Part shown: in pieces, positions 1 through 7,468 of the stretch
Numbering within the stretch: position 1 is the first letter of the stretch
How the letters are laid out: every line of letters begins with the position of its first letter
From: Mariprofundaceae bacterium
Lineage (GTDB): Bacteria; Pseudomonadota; Zetaproteobacteria; Mariprofundales; Mariprofundaceae
Length of the DNA: 64,000 nucleotides
NCBI GenBank assembly: GCA_021772895.1
Contig: JAJFLC010000013.1
Location: 1-64,000, forward strand
Direction: 5' to 3'
Translations under genes and position numbers: made by a program
Notes under the pieces: model-generated
The model's input: the letters and a program-made list of their open reading frames with translations, nothing else
The model's database searches: none
What the model was told of the DNA's origin: nothing

Positions 1-161
1 TTTGGGGGTTTTACACTGGTTGGTATCCAAACATTTAACCAAAAAAAAATTTGTTTTTTGTTCCACCACCAACCTGTCACCACCGCCAAAGGCGGACATT
101 GGGGAGTCAAGCTGTATCGTTCTTTTTTACCTCAACCGATAACCATTGAGTCTTTGCCAAT

Positions 162-746
162 TTAGCTCCCTTCGATAAGGTAGATCACTACCATCGTGAT
201 CAGCGCGACAACTAGAGCCTGAATGCCGCTACGCAGCCAGGAGGTGTCGGCAATGCGGCCTAGAAATACGCCGAGTAAGAAGATCATCAGCATTGCAATG
301 ATGATGGCAAGATAGAGCGGTGATAGTGGCAGTGTAATGCCCGCGTCCGCGAGCCAGAGTGGCATAAGAATCAGTAGCGAGATAACTAGCGGGGCTAATC
401 CATTGACCAGAGCAACCAGTATAGGAACCCAACGTGCAGCTTGCCCGTGTGCACTATCCTGAAGGTCAGTGGCCATCGCCTCCTCAAGTTTATCGAGAGC
501 CCTCTTTCGTTCCGCCACCTCGCTTATATATGCGCTACTCATGCCACTCATGCAGAGTGCAATGGCTGCACCTACACATACGTTGATTATAACTCTCAGA
601 TTCTCGGAGGCACTAATTAGGAAGCCGATAATGAGCCCAAGCATCGTAAGCGCACCATCAAAGCCATTAACCACAAAGTAGCGCCGAACAATATCGTGTG
701 TACGGGTAATACGAAGGAGGAACTTTGCTTGTTCTAAGAACGGCAC
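162..746 (-). CDS. VIT1/CCC1-family Fe2+/Mn2+ transporter-like membrane protein
   Basis: The 194-residue protein has about five membrane segments (roughly residues 28-47, 52-72, 107-132, 142-163 and 172-191). The first carries the family signature FVVNGFDGALTMLG; in VIT1 the Asp of this segment helps form the metal path. A charged Glu/Lys helix (about 75-92) lies between segments 2 and 3, where VIT proteins hold a metal-binding domain, but it is much shorter here, as in the small TIGR00267-like members. The family moves Fe2+ or Mn2+ across membranes by proton antiport; substrate and direction here are inferred. It starts with GTG, 6 nt after the stop of the DUF211 gene, without a clear ribosome site, so the two are probably translationally coupled. 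Confidence 0.8.
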   Translation of the reverse strand: MPFLEQAKFLLRITRTHDIVRRYFVVNGFDGALTMLGLIIGFLISASENLRVIINVCVGAAIALCMSGMSSAYISEVAERKRALDKLEEAMATDLQDSAHGQAARWVPILVALVNGLAPLVISLLILMPLWLADAGITLPLSPLYLAIIIAMLMIFLLGVFLGRIADTSWLRSGIQALVVALITMVVIYLIEGS

Positions 747-752
747 GGTAAT

Positions 753-1022
753 TTATTCTGTATCTGTTTCACTCTGCACTTCCACCTCATCAATGCTATG
801 CAGAGATCCTCCTAGGTTGCTGATAGTTGCCTGTACCGCTTCAAAATCGATAGCGTTACCGACAATCTCAATCCGGAGTGTTTCCGTATTTTCATCCACC
901 TCGACCACAGTCAATGTTATACGATAATCATTCCCAACTTCAGCAATGGCCTTGGAAAACTCCAATGCATTGGGTTGATGGGGTTTAAGAACATCCAAGA
1001 CAACTCGTTTAACAAATTCCAT
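753..1022 (-). CDS. DUF211 domain protein
   Basis: The 89-residue protein matches DUF211 over its full length: N-terminal VVLDVLKPH, central VVEVDENTETLRIEIVG, and C-terminal LGGSLHSIDEV. DUF211 proteins are small ferredoxin-like-fold proteins known mainly from archaea; their function is not established. The gene directly precedes the VIT-type transporter with a 6-nt gap, so it may be an accessory or regulatory partner of that transporter (inference from position). Its ATG begins one base after the stop of a 30-codon ORF upstream, suggesting a third coupled member. GAGGTTGAG lies about 8 nt before the ATG and may be the ribosome site. Confidence 0.8.
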   Translation of the reverse strand: MEFVKRVVLDVLKPHQPNALEFSKAIAEVGNDYRITLTVVEVDENTETLRIEIVGNAIDFEAVQATISNLGGSLHSIDEVEVQSETDTE

Positions 1023-1023
1023 A

Positions 1024-1116
1024 TCAACTCAACCTCGCAAGCTTTCCCTGCTTGAGCACAGCAAAACAGTGCGCGCCATAACATTCACACACTGATTCAA
1101 TCTCAGCGTATTTCAT
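1024..1116 (-). CDS. possible 30-residue small protein upstream of DUF211
   Basis: An ATG ORF of 30 codons ends one base before the DUF211 start. The product begins MKYAEIESVCECYGAHC and is rich in Cys near its middle (three Cys within eight residues) with a basic C-terminus. Its ATG overlaps by ATGA the stop of another open frame (about 1113-1220) that reads ...DTGSITDEELDLIMHRLNYRL but has no start codon before an in-frame TGA. The chain of touching frames may be a real coupled microprotein or the decayed end of a longer gene. No ribosome site is obvious. I do not recognise either sequence. Confidence 0.25.
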   Translation of the reverse strand: MKYAEIESVCECYGAHCFAVLKQGKLARLS

Positions 1117-1423
1117 AGCCGATAATTGAGCCTGTGCATGATGAGGTCAAGCTCCTCATCGGTTATGCTGCCAGTATCAGGAATTACTATAGAGTTTGAG
1201 AGAATGACAATTCTATCGTAGCTTCAAAACTGAATGCCCGCTTTTGCTGCGGAAACGGCCTGTCAACTTGCCACAGCAGGGTGCCACTTTGAGCCACACT
1301 CATCTACCACCTTGAATCACAATAACCTGGCACATTCATTACAACCTGCACCCAAAGGAAAAACAAGCCTACCCAGTTTTATTTGTCTGACCTTATCAAT
1401 CCACAGAGTATGATCTACCACGA
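1117..1423. other. intergenic stretch, no firm gene
   Basis: About 300 bases between the DUF211 group and the membrane-protein gene. On the minus strand an open frame of roughly 36 codons (about 1113-1220) lacks an ATG/GTG/TTG start after its upstream stop and may be a remnant. No tRNA, terminator or repeat was seen. The promoter for the DUF211-VIT pair probably lies here. Confidence 0.4.
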
Positions 1424-2002
1424 TCATTGACATGTCGTCCGCCTCCGACACATCACCATCAAAACAAATATGAGGCATGCCACTGCTGTCACCGACGGAA
1501 ACAGAACAGTTGTCAGTGAATAGTGTTCCAACGCCACGATGGCAAAAAGATTACGCACTACAAAAAGTATATAAAACATGAGTTGTTCTTCAAATGGACG
1601 GATATATGCTTTTCTGAAGGTTGGTCCAAACCCCATCACATCCACCGTTGTTAATATCACCACCGCCCATAATGGATCGGAAGTCAGATACCAAAACGGT
1701 AAGGACGACATTGCCATGATAAAAAATAACCAATCTGTTTGGGTGATCGTGTTATCTGATTTGTGCATGTATGCCAAAAATGCCACATAGATAGTGACAA
1801 TGCCTGACACACCGATTGGCCAGGCACCAACCCCTCCCTTATCTGCAAGCTGCGCCAGAAAAACCACAAATGTGGTAGAACCCCAAATCACCCAGGAAAA
1901 CAGATGCGGCTTTGTTTTCCCTTGCAAAATTGAACGTGTGTAGGGGAAAAAAGCCATCAAGGTCAATACAATCGCAACTGCGCTGAAAAGCTCTTTATAC
2001 AT
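1424..2002 (-). CDS. multi-pass membrane protein of unknown function
   Basis: The 192-residue protein is almost entirely hydrophobic with six or seven predicted membrane helices. The first helix is followed by FPYTRSILQGKTKPHLFSW, a short polar segment with a Pro and basic residues that resembles the start of PQ-loop/SemiSWEET-like repeats, but the full PQ motif is not evident, so no transport role is claimed. The C-terminus is short and basic (CRRRTTCQ). It stands alone, about 40 bp downstream of the GFA-domain gene on the same strand. Function unknown. Confidence 0.6.
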   Translation of the reverse strand: MYKELFSAVAIVLTLMAFFPYTRSILQGKTKPHLFSWVIWGSTTFVVFLAQLADKGGVGAWPIGVSGIVTIYVAFLAYMHKSDNTITQTDWLFFIMAMSSLPFWYLTSDPLWAVVILTTVDVMGFGPTFRKAYIRPFEEQLMFYILFVVRNLFAIVALEHYSLTTVLFPSVTAVACLIFVLMVMCRRRTTCQ

Positions 2003-2040
2003 TATAACTCAGTTATAAATATCATTTCCATGTGCGATAT

Positions 2041-2430
2041 TTATGGCCTTTCTTTGCTGAGAGAAGAAAGTTTATGTGCATGGCGTTCCCAATGTTTCCC
2101 ATCAAAGGCTTCAACGATCAATTCCCTGGGTTGTGGCTCAAGGCAACGAACATTCACATCATACCCATCAGGATTAGAGCGCGGTATATAAAACGATTTA
2201 ACACCACATATTTTACAGAATCTATGCTTGGCTACAGCAGTACCAAATGTGTAAGTCGTCAGATCACTTTCACCCTGAAGCAATCTGAATTTGGATTCAG
2301 GGACAATCAGATGCAAATACCCGGATTTTGAACAAATACTGCAATTACAATCCTGACACTCAATCACTTCAGGCGCTTCAACTTCAAACTGTATTGCACC
2401 ACAATGGCAACCGCCTTTATAGTTCATCAA
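2041..2430 (-). CDS. GFA/CENP-V family zinc protein
   Basis: The 129-residue protein has the GFA (glutathione-dependent formaldehyde-activating enzyme-like) cysteine pattern: GGCHCGAIQFE at residues 6-16, CNCSICSKSG around 28-37 and FCKICGVK around 71-78. These cysteines bind the structural and catalytic zinc ions of the fold. The family name comes from one enzyme that condenses formaldehyde with glutathione; most members have no known substrate, so only the fold is certain. A second GFA paralogue lies 1 kb away, with VOC and cupin genes between them on the same strand, suggesting a small stress or detoxification cluster. Confidence 0.8.
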   Translation of the reverse strand: MMNYKGGCHCGAIQFEVEAPEVIECQDCNCSICSKSGYLHLIVPESKFRLLQGESDLTTYTFGTAVAKHRFCKICGVKSFYIPRSNPDGYDVNVRCLEPQPRELIVEAFDGKHWERHAHKLSSLSKERP

Positions 2431-2519
2431 ATCATTCCTTTCCTGAACATAACATCACGCAAACGCCCACATAGTGCCCGCAATAACGATCCACCTTGAT
2501 ATCTTTATGATGTCCCCGA

Positions 2520-2888
2520 TTATGTACGGCAGAAAAAATTAAGTTTATTGCCATCAAGATCTCGAAAATACCCGATATAAAAACTTTTCCCTCGTTGTCC
2601 GGGGTCTCCCTCATTGCTCCCTCCAAGCCTTAATGCTTCAGCGTGCAGAACATCCACCGCCTCAGGACTCTCTGCTTCTAATGCAATCATAACACCATTC
2701 CCTACTGTCGCGGGATTCCCGTCAAAAGGCTTCGTAATAGAGAACAGAGCGGTACCTTCACCAAAGCTCCAGACGGCCAGTTCCTCTGTTTTATATGCTC
2801 TCGTAGCACCTATCCCACTAAGCAAACTGTCATAATAATGAGCCGCTTTTTCTAAATCATTGGTGCCAAGTGTTAAATAACCAATCAT
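2520..2888 (-). CDS. VOC-superfamily (glyoxalase-like) protein
   Basis: The 122-residue protein shows the single-domain vicinal oxygen chelate pattern: an opening strand and helix MIGYLTLGTNDLEKAAHYYD, a central SFGEGTALFSITKPF, and the closing YFRDLDGNKLNFF typical of glyoxalase/bleomycin-resistance-like proteins. Members bind a divalent metal and act on varied small molecules, so the substrate cannot be told. The start codon overlaps the stop of the upstream cupin gene by four bases (ATGA), so the two are co-translated. Confidence 0.8.
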   Translation of the reverse strand: MIGYLTLGTNDLEKAAHYYDSLLSGIGATRAYKTEELAVWSFGEGTALFSITKPFDGNPATVGNGVMIALEAESPEAVDVLHAEALRLGGSNEGDPGQRGKSFYIGYFRDLDGNKLNFFCRT

Positions 2889-3217
2889 ATTGATCCTTTC
2901 ATATCATCTTCGTTAAACCAAAATTCTATTTCCGATGTCTCAACTTCAAATGAAGCCGCATGTTCTGTATTTGCAGGAACATGATACCAGCCACCCACCG
3001 AAATTCTCTCTGTCTTTCCATCCATGGTTAAAATAAGTTCCCCTTGTGTAATGATGCCAATGTTATCTGTTTCATGTGTATGCGAATCAATGGCCGTCCC
3101 GGATGGGTATGAAGCAAAGAGAATATTGCAATGCTTCGCCTGCAATTCATAAGCATCAAAAGGGCCTTCGAATTTAGGAAGTGCAAGAATCTGATCTGGA
3201 TAATGCCTGTTCATCAT
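2885..3217 (-). CDS. small cupin-domain protein
   Basis: A single-domain cupin of about 110 residues. Cupin motif 1 is visible as HTHETDNIGIITQGELIL and motif 2 as GGWYHVPANTEHAA; the two His of HTH, a nearby Glu/Asp and the His of EHAA are the expected metal ligands. An upstream start adds ten residues, but GAGAGGGGG sits about 9 nt before the ATG at 3217, which therefore seems the true start. The stop overlaps the following VOC gene by four bases. Small cupins may be isomerases, dioxygenases or sensors; no specific role can be assigned. Confidence 0.75.
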   Translation of the reverse strand: MMNRHYPDQILALPKFEGPFDAYELQAKHCNILFASYPSGTAIDSHTHETDNIGIITQGELILTMDGKTERISVGGWYHVPANTEHAASFEVETSEIEFWFNEDDMKGSI

Positions 3218-3382
3218 ATGGGTATTCCCCCTCTCTGCTTTCATCATAGCTCAACCAGCTTTCACGGGCCATCAGAGCCTATATAAACTTGCATAACAGC
3301 ATACGTTAGATGAAATATGAACAAACAATGAGTCATCCAACGATAAACCTAAAGCTTTGTCGTAACCGACTAAATTATATCG

Positions 3383-3826
3383 TTATACTTCCAGTGGGCT
3401 GTTCCTGTCTTCGGTATGTTTTGGCAAATGATCGCAAACTTCCACCCAGTTTGCCTTCGATGCAAAATATATATGTGCATCGGGAGATATATCTATCTCA
3501 CTATCAAGTGTCCCCAAAGAGAACTCCACCCGTTCCTCCTGTCCACTTGATGCCTTGAAAGTCATGCTTGATCCACAGTTTTTACAAAATTGACGTATCG
3601 TTCCATTGCTTGCGACATAGCTGCTCAAAAGATCCACCCCTTGAAGCCAACGAAAGTTTTCTTTTTTTACTTCGCCAAAAGTTGCAAAGGCTGCGCCATG
3701 AAATTTACGGCACATAGAACAATGGCAATGGCCCATGTGTGGTTCAAGTCGATCAACTTCGTATTCAATAGAGCCACATAAACACTGACCTTGTAGCGGT
3801 GCGTTTGTTTCGTTTTTCATTGCCAT
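3383..3826 (-). CDS. GFA/CENP-V family zinc protein, second paralogue
   Basis: The 147-residue protein carries the GFA zinc motifs GQCLCGSIEYEV (about 13-24), GHCHCSMCRKFHG (about 32-44) and QFCKNCGSSM (about 79-88), followed by the FSLGTLD segment usual in the family. It is distinct in sequence from the GFA protein at 2041-2430 and more typical of the family. It reads in the same direction as the neighbouring cupin-VOC pair but starts its own unit, with a 135-bp gap after its stop. The reaction is unknown; the family name should not be taken as proof of formaldehyde chemistry. Confidence 0.8.
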   Translation of the reverse strand: MAMKNETNAPLQGQCLCGSIEYEVDRLEPHMGHCHCSMCRKFHGAAFATFGEVKKENFRWLQGVDLLSSYVASNGTIRQFCKNCGSSMTFKASSGQEERVEFSLGTLDSEIDISPDAHIYFASKANWVEVCDHLPKHTEDRNSPLEV

Positions 3827-3971
3827 CTTCCTTAGCCATCAACACATGGTCGAACTTATTTCCTCTGTTTTCTGAAAACTGAAAAACTTAACCCATGGAT
3901 CGATGCTCTGCGACCAAAACTTAGGGAATCAGCGCCAGTACGTAACCGTTACCATACAATGCCACAAAGAG

Positions 3972-4005
3972 AAAACCCTTGTCTAATATTTAAAACAAGG
4001 GTTTT
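3972..4005 (-). terminator. hairpin, likely rho-independent terminator
   Basis: An 11-bp perfect inverted repeat, AAAACCCTTGT and ACAAGGGTTTT, separated by 12 AT-rich bases. On the minus strand it is followed by TTTTCTCTTT and lies about 85 bp after the unknown membrane-protein gene ending at 4091, which it would terminate. A T-rich run also follows on the plus strand, so it could act both ways. Confidence 0.5.
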
Positions 4006-4030
4006 TCTTTGATTCAACACTAAGGATGTT

Positions 4031-4060
4031 CTGAGAAATTACGTCCATGTGGTTTTTTAG
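4031..4060 (+). repeat. 30-nt hairpin element, copy 1
   Basis: This intergenic 30-mer matches the stretch at 24537-24566 at 26 of 30 positions, in the same orientation. The shared core is CTGA.AAA.TACGT.CATGT with GTTTTTTAG following. The stem here is weaker (contains G-T pairs) than in the second copy, which forms a clean hairpin with a T run. It may be a dispersed terminator-like repeat. Confidence 0.35.
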
Positions 4061-4065
4061 CACGT

Positions 4066-4091
4066 AAAGACCAAAACGGAGTTTTGTCTTT
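4066..4091 (-). other. hairpin directly after stop codon
   Basis: AAAGAC-C-AAAAC, GGA loop, GTTTT-GTCTTT forms an 11-bp stem with one bulged C, touching the stop codon of the unknown membrane-protein gene. On the minus strand no strong T run follows, so it may protect the 3' end or act together with the terminator about 80 bp downstream. Confidence 0.35.
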
Positions 4092-4687
4092 TATGGAGCA
4101 AGCTGCCACTGATACAAACCCGGTGCCTTTTCCTGACCATATCTCGCCACTTCATTCCAAATCGCGGGGCGTTTTGTGCGCAACCTGGCAATACCAGACT
4201 GGAGAAATTGAACAAACTGTTGATCCGGTTCTTCCATTTCGGAGATGATTTTAATACCAACCAAATAAGTATTCAGTTCGTATGGGGAAGATTGAAAGGC
4301 CTGTTTATATTTGTTTAAGGCTCCATCATACATGGCAAAACGATGAAGATTGTATGCCTGATTCAAACATTCAGAACCTGTAACCTTTGCCTCAATCTTT
4401 GCCTGGCTCTCTTGTTGTGGTCTGCGTGTTAATTGTGAACGCTTATTTTGAACCCAGCCACGAAAGGCTGATTTTTGATGCACAGCAATCAACAGACGTA
4501 CAAGAGAAAACAGCACTAAAAAATTCACATTCAACACCAGAAAAGTCTGCCAATCATGTTGCGAAAATGCTTGACCATCTTGCCAAGCATGAATGAGGGG
4601 TGCGGTGTTTAAATGACTAAAATACCACTGTATAGCCAAATTCCAATTCACCATGGTCAAATTCGATAAAAAAGAGCTTTCAAACAT
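4091..4687 (-). CDS. unknown membrane-anchored protein with TPR-like C-terminal part
   Basis: I do not recognise this 198-residue protein. Residues about 48-68 (FLVLNVNFLVLFSLVRLLIA) form one membrane helix, preceded by an aromatic-rich segment and followed by a basic stretch. Residues about 105-150 (LNQAYNLHRFAMYDGALNKY and onward) look like a single tetratricopeptide-type helix pair. The start is supported by AAGGAG 6 nt upstream; that site lies inside a short hairpin. The gene is alone, followed by two hairpins, and separated from ettA by a 195-bp AT-rich gap. Confidence 0.5.
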   Translation of the reverse strand: MFESSFLSNLTMVNWNLAIQWYFSHLNTAPLIHAWQDGQAFSQHDWQTFLVLNVNFLVLFSLVRLLIAVHQKSAFRGWVQNKRSQLTRRPQQESQAKIEAKVTGSECLNQAYNLHRFAMYDGALNKYKQAFQSSPYELNTYLVGIKIISEMEEPDQQFVQFLQSGIARLRTKRPAIWNEVARYGQEKAPGLYQWQLAP

Positions 4688-4692
4688 ATCAT

Positions 4693-4709
4693 ACTCCTTA
4701 AACAGGAGT
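4693..4709 (-). promoter_or_regulatory. hairpin that covers the ribosome-binding site
   Basis: ACTCCT and AGGAGT form a six-bp stem around a five-base loop just upstream of the ATG at 4687 on the minus strand; the AGGAG arm is the Shine-Dalgarno sequence. Folding would hide the ribosome site. The stem is short, so the effect may be mild or a chance occurrence. Confidence 0.3.
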
Positions 4710-4882
4710 TCATTTTAAAATACGTTTGCAGCCACAACAGTGATACACATCATAAAAAAAACGTTATATTGCTAGAATATTATAAAATACATTCACAAGC
4801 GTTATTTTTTAATAAAATACACAAAAATAACAAGGTTAAAGCCCCTTTTTTGCATTTTTTTAGTGACCTGGATTACATATTT

Positions 4883-6559
4883 TTAAGCAAGCTTTTTATA
4901 TTTGATCCGATGTGGCTGGGTAGCATCTTCGCCCAGACGTCTCTTTTTATCTGCTTCATAATCAGCGAAGTTACCCTCAAACCACTCCACATGCCCTTCA
5001 CCTTCAAAAGCAAGGATGTGCGTTGCGATACGATCAAGAAACCAGCGATCATGTGAAATCACCACAGCGCAACCGCCAAAATCAAGCAGTGCCTCTTCCA
5101 GTGCACGCAGTGTTTCGACATCAAGATCATTGGTCGGCTCATCAAGCAGCAGTACATTGCCACCGGTTTTTAACATTTTGGCCAAATGCACACGATTGCG
5201 TTCACCGCCGGAGAGAGCTTTCATTTTTTTCTGCTGATCGCCACCCTTAAAATTGAATCGGGCGCAATAAGCACGGGATTGCACCTCATGTTTGCCAAGA
5301 TAAACAACATCATTGCCATCAGACATCTCTTCCCAAACTGTCTTCTCAGGATCAAGCGCATCACGGCTCTGATCAACGTAAGAGAGCTGCACGGTTTCGC
5401 CAATGGTCAGTGTCCCTGAATCGGGTTTCTCCTGACCTGTGAGCATCCTGAAAAGCGTCGTTTTACCCGCACCATTGGCACCGATGATACCGACAATACC
5501 ACCCGGTGGCAGGTTAAACTCAAGGTTTTCAACCAGCTCACGATCACCGAATCCTTTGCAGACCCCTTCTGCTTTGATCACGGTACCACCGAGCCGTTCA
5601 GAGGTTGGGATAAAAATCTGTTTGGTGGCATTACGTTTCTGAACTTCAACTGAATTCAACTCATCAAAGGCCTTCAACCTGGCTTTAGACTTGGCATGGC
5701 GACCCTTGGTGCCAGCACGCACCCATTCCAGTTCATGTTTAATCGCTTTCTGACGTGAGGACTCCTCTTTCTCTTCCTGAGAGAGACGTTTGTCTTTCTG
5801 CTCCAGCCAGGATGAATAGTTGCCTTCAAATGGAATACCACGGCCACGATCCAGCTCAAGAATCCAGCCAGCCACGTTATCAAGGAAATAACGATCATGG
5901 GTCACGGCCACAACGGTTCCCGGATAGTCATGTAAAAAACGCTCCAGCCATGCCACAGATTCAGCATCCAGATGGTTGGTCGGTTCATCAAGCAACAGCA
6001 TATCAGGGTTTGACAGCAGCAAACGGCACAACGCCACACGGCGACGTTCACCACCGGATAATTTGGTGACATCGGCATCCCAATCCGGCAAACGCAGTGC
6101 ATCCGCTGCCACTTCAAGCTTGCGTTCCAGATCCCATGCATCAGCTGCATCGATTTTATCCTGTAACTTGCCCTGTTCTTCAATGAGGTTGTTCATCTCA
6201 TCATCCGACATCGGCTCTGCAAACTTCATACTGATTTCGTTGAATGCATCCAGCAAAGCCTTGGTTTCGGCGACACCCTCTTCGACGTTACCACGCACAT
6301 CTTTGGCCGGGTCCAGCTCAGGCTCCTGAGAAAGATAACCAATATGAATGCCCGGTGCCGGGCGAGCTTCACCAAGAATTTCAGTATCAATGCCCGCCAT
6401 GATTTTTAACAATGTAGACTTACCCGAACCATTCAAACCCAGCACACCAATTTTGGCGCCCGGAAAAAACGAGAGATAGATATCTTTTAGAATCTCTTTT
6501 TTGCCATCGACAACCTTGCCAACGCCTTCCATAGAATAGATATATTGATGTTCGGCCAT
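4883..6559 (-). CDS. ettA: energy-dependent translational throttle protein EttA (ABC-F)
   Basis: The 558-residue protein has two ABC ATPase domains and no membrane segment. Walker A motifs are GLNGSGKST (about 41-49) and GANGAGKT (about 360), signature motifs [11 protein letters not shown] and [11 protein letters not shown], and Walker [12 protein letters not shown] and [11 protein letters not shown]. Between the domains is the charged linker (about 240-325) that in ABC-F proteins reaches the ribosomal P site. EttA binds the E site and gates the first elongation step according to the ATP/ADP ratio. Length and the [13 protein letters not shown] start match EttA closely. GAGGTAACAC precedes the ATG. 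It is monocistronic and divergent from the next gene. Confidence 0.95.
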   Translation of the reverse strand: MAEHQYIYSMEGVGKVVDGKKEILKDIYLSFFPGAKIGVLGLNGSGKSTLLKIMAGIDTEILGEARPAPGIHIGYLSQEPELDPAKDVRGNVEEGVAETKALLDAFNEISMKFAEPMSDDEMNNLIEEQGKLQDKIDAADAWDLERKLEVAADALRLPDWDADVTKLSGGERRRVALCRLLLSNPDMLLLDEPTNHLDAESVAWLERFLHDYPGTVVAVTHDRYFLDNVAGWILELDRGRGIPFEGNYSSWLEQKDKRLSQEEKEESSRQKAIKHELEWVRAGTKGRHAKSKARLKAFDELNSVEVQKRNATKQIFIPTSERLGGTVIKAEGVCKGFGDRELVENLEFNLPPGGIVGIIGANGAGKTTLFRMLTGQEKPDSGTLTIGETVQLSYVDQSRDALDPEKTVWEEMSDGNDVVYLGKHEVQSRAYCARFNFKGGDQQKKMKALSGGERNRVHLAKMLKTGGNVLLLDEPTNDLDVETLRALEEALLDFGGCAVVISHDRWFLDRIATHILAFEGEGHVEWFEGNFADYEADKKRRLGEDATQPHRIKYKKLA

Positions 6560-6698
6560 GTGTTACCTCGAATATAAATGTCGGGGGACAGCATAACACC
6601 CGCACACTCAAATCCCAGCCTGTGCAAAGCCCATAAAAATTTCTTGTGCCCTCTACGCTCTCTGTGGTTAACATCCCGTCCTTCAGGGAGTAAACAGC

Positions 6699-7466
6699 AT
6701 GTCTAAATCTTTTGAGAAAGAAAGTTTTGAAAGTGATAACGATTTTAAAAATAAGATCATCATGGTCACCGGTGCGTCCTCTGGCTTAGGCCGGGCGATT
6801 GCACAACAGTTAGGTGCCAAAGGTGCCAATGTGATTGCACTCGGCCGCGATGATGAAGCTTTGGGCAAGACCCAGTCTCGCATTGAAGAGGCAGGCGGAC
6901 GTTGTCTCTGTATTCCTTTTGACCTCACCGATTTTGACAACTATGGAAAACTCTTTCTTGCCCTGAAAGATCAGGTTCCACATCTGGATGGACTGGTGCA
7001 CTGTGCAGGCAGCCTGAAACGTTGTGCCCCAATGCAACACGTGAAACCGGACGTATTCAAAGGTGCGCTGGATATTCATCTCACCGCTCCCAACCTGCTC
7101 ACCCAGATCATGTTCCCGCTACTCAAGCGCGCTAAATCTGCATCGGTCATCTTTACGACCTGTGATATGATCGATCAGGATCAACCCAACTGGCATGCTT
7201 ATGGCATGGCAAAACGTGCTCTGGGTTATGCCGCAGCGATGTGGCAAGCGGAACAACCATCAACAGGCATGCGTTTCAATACCATCAACCCGGGACGTAT
7301 GCGCACCCGAAGCTTTGAACGAGCATTTCCAGGATTAAGCCCAGCCACAGTCCCTGTTGCAGCAGATATTGCCCCTGCTTTTTTACAGATACTCTCCGAT
7401 GAAACACATGATGTTCGCGGGCAACTTTTACAGGCTTCCGATCTGTTGGAAAAGGTCATACACTAA
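6699..7466 (+). CDS. short-chain dehydrogenase-like protein (YciK-related) with altered active site
   Basis: The 255-residue protein has the classical SDR Rossmann motif TGASSGLGRA (about 24-33) for NAD(P) binding and the YGMAK motif (Y168, K172). Overall it resembles YciK. Other catalytic positions differ: the Asn of the tetrad aligns with His127 in LDIHLTAP, the Ser 13 residues before the Tyr is Cys155 in FTTCDM, and the NAG motif reads CAG. The fold and cofactor site are therefore intact but the proton relay is not standard. CAGGGAG lies 8 nt before the ATG. It is divergent from ettA and ends 2 bp from the convergent NHL-repeat gene. Substrate unknown. Confidence 0.8.
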   Translation: MSKSFEKESFESDNDFKNKIIMVTGASSGLGRAIAQQLGAKGANVIALGRDDEALGKTQSRIEEAGGRCLCIPFDLTDFDNYGKLFLALKDQVPHLDGLVHCAGSLKRCAPMQHVKPDVFKGALDIHLTAPNLLTQIMFPLLKRAKSASVIFTTCDMIDQDQPNWHAYGMAKRALGYAAAMWQAEQPSTGMRFNTINPGRMRTRSFERAFPGLSPATVPVAADIAPAFLQILSDETHDVRGQLLQASDLLEKVIH

Positions 7467-7468
7467 GT

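Noticed and set aside
1-161. Possible terminator or gene end after the VIT-type gene
   Set aside because: A/T runs are present but no stable stem; no coding pattern in 161 bp.
2032-2331. 99-codon plus-strand ORF antisense to the GFA gene
   Set aside because: Shadow frame; the opposite strand clearly encodes conserved zinc motifs.
4769-5056. 95-codon plus-strand ORF over the end of ettA
   Set aside because: Half of it is antisense to the ettA C-terminus, the other half is AT-rich intergenic DNA; no ribosome site or recognisable motif.
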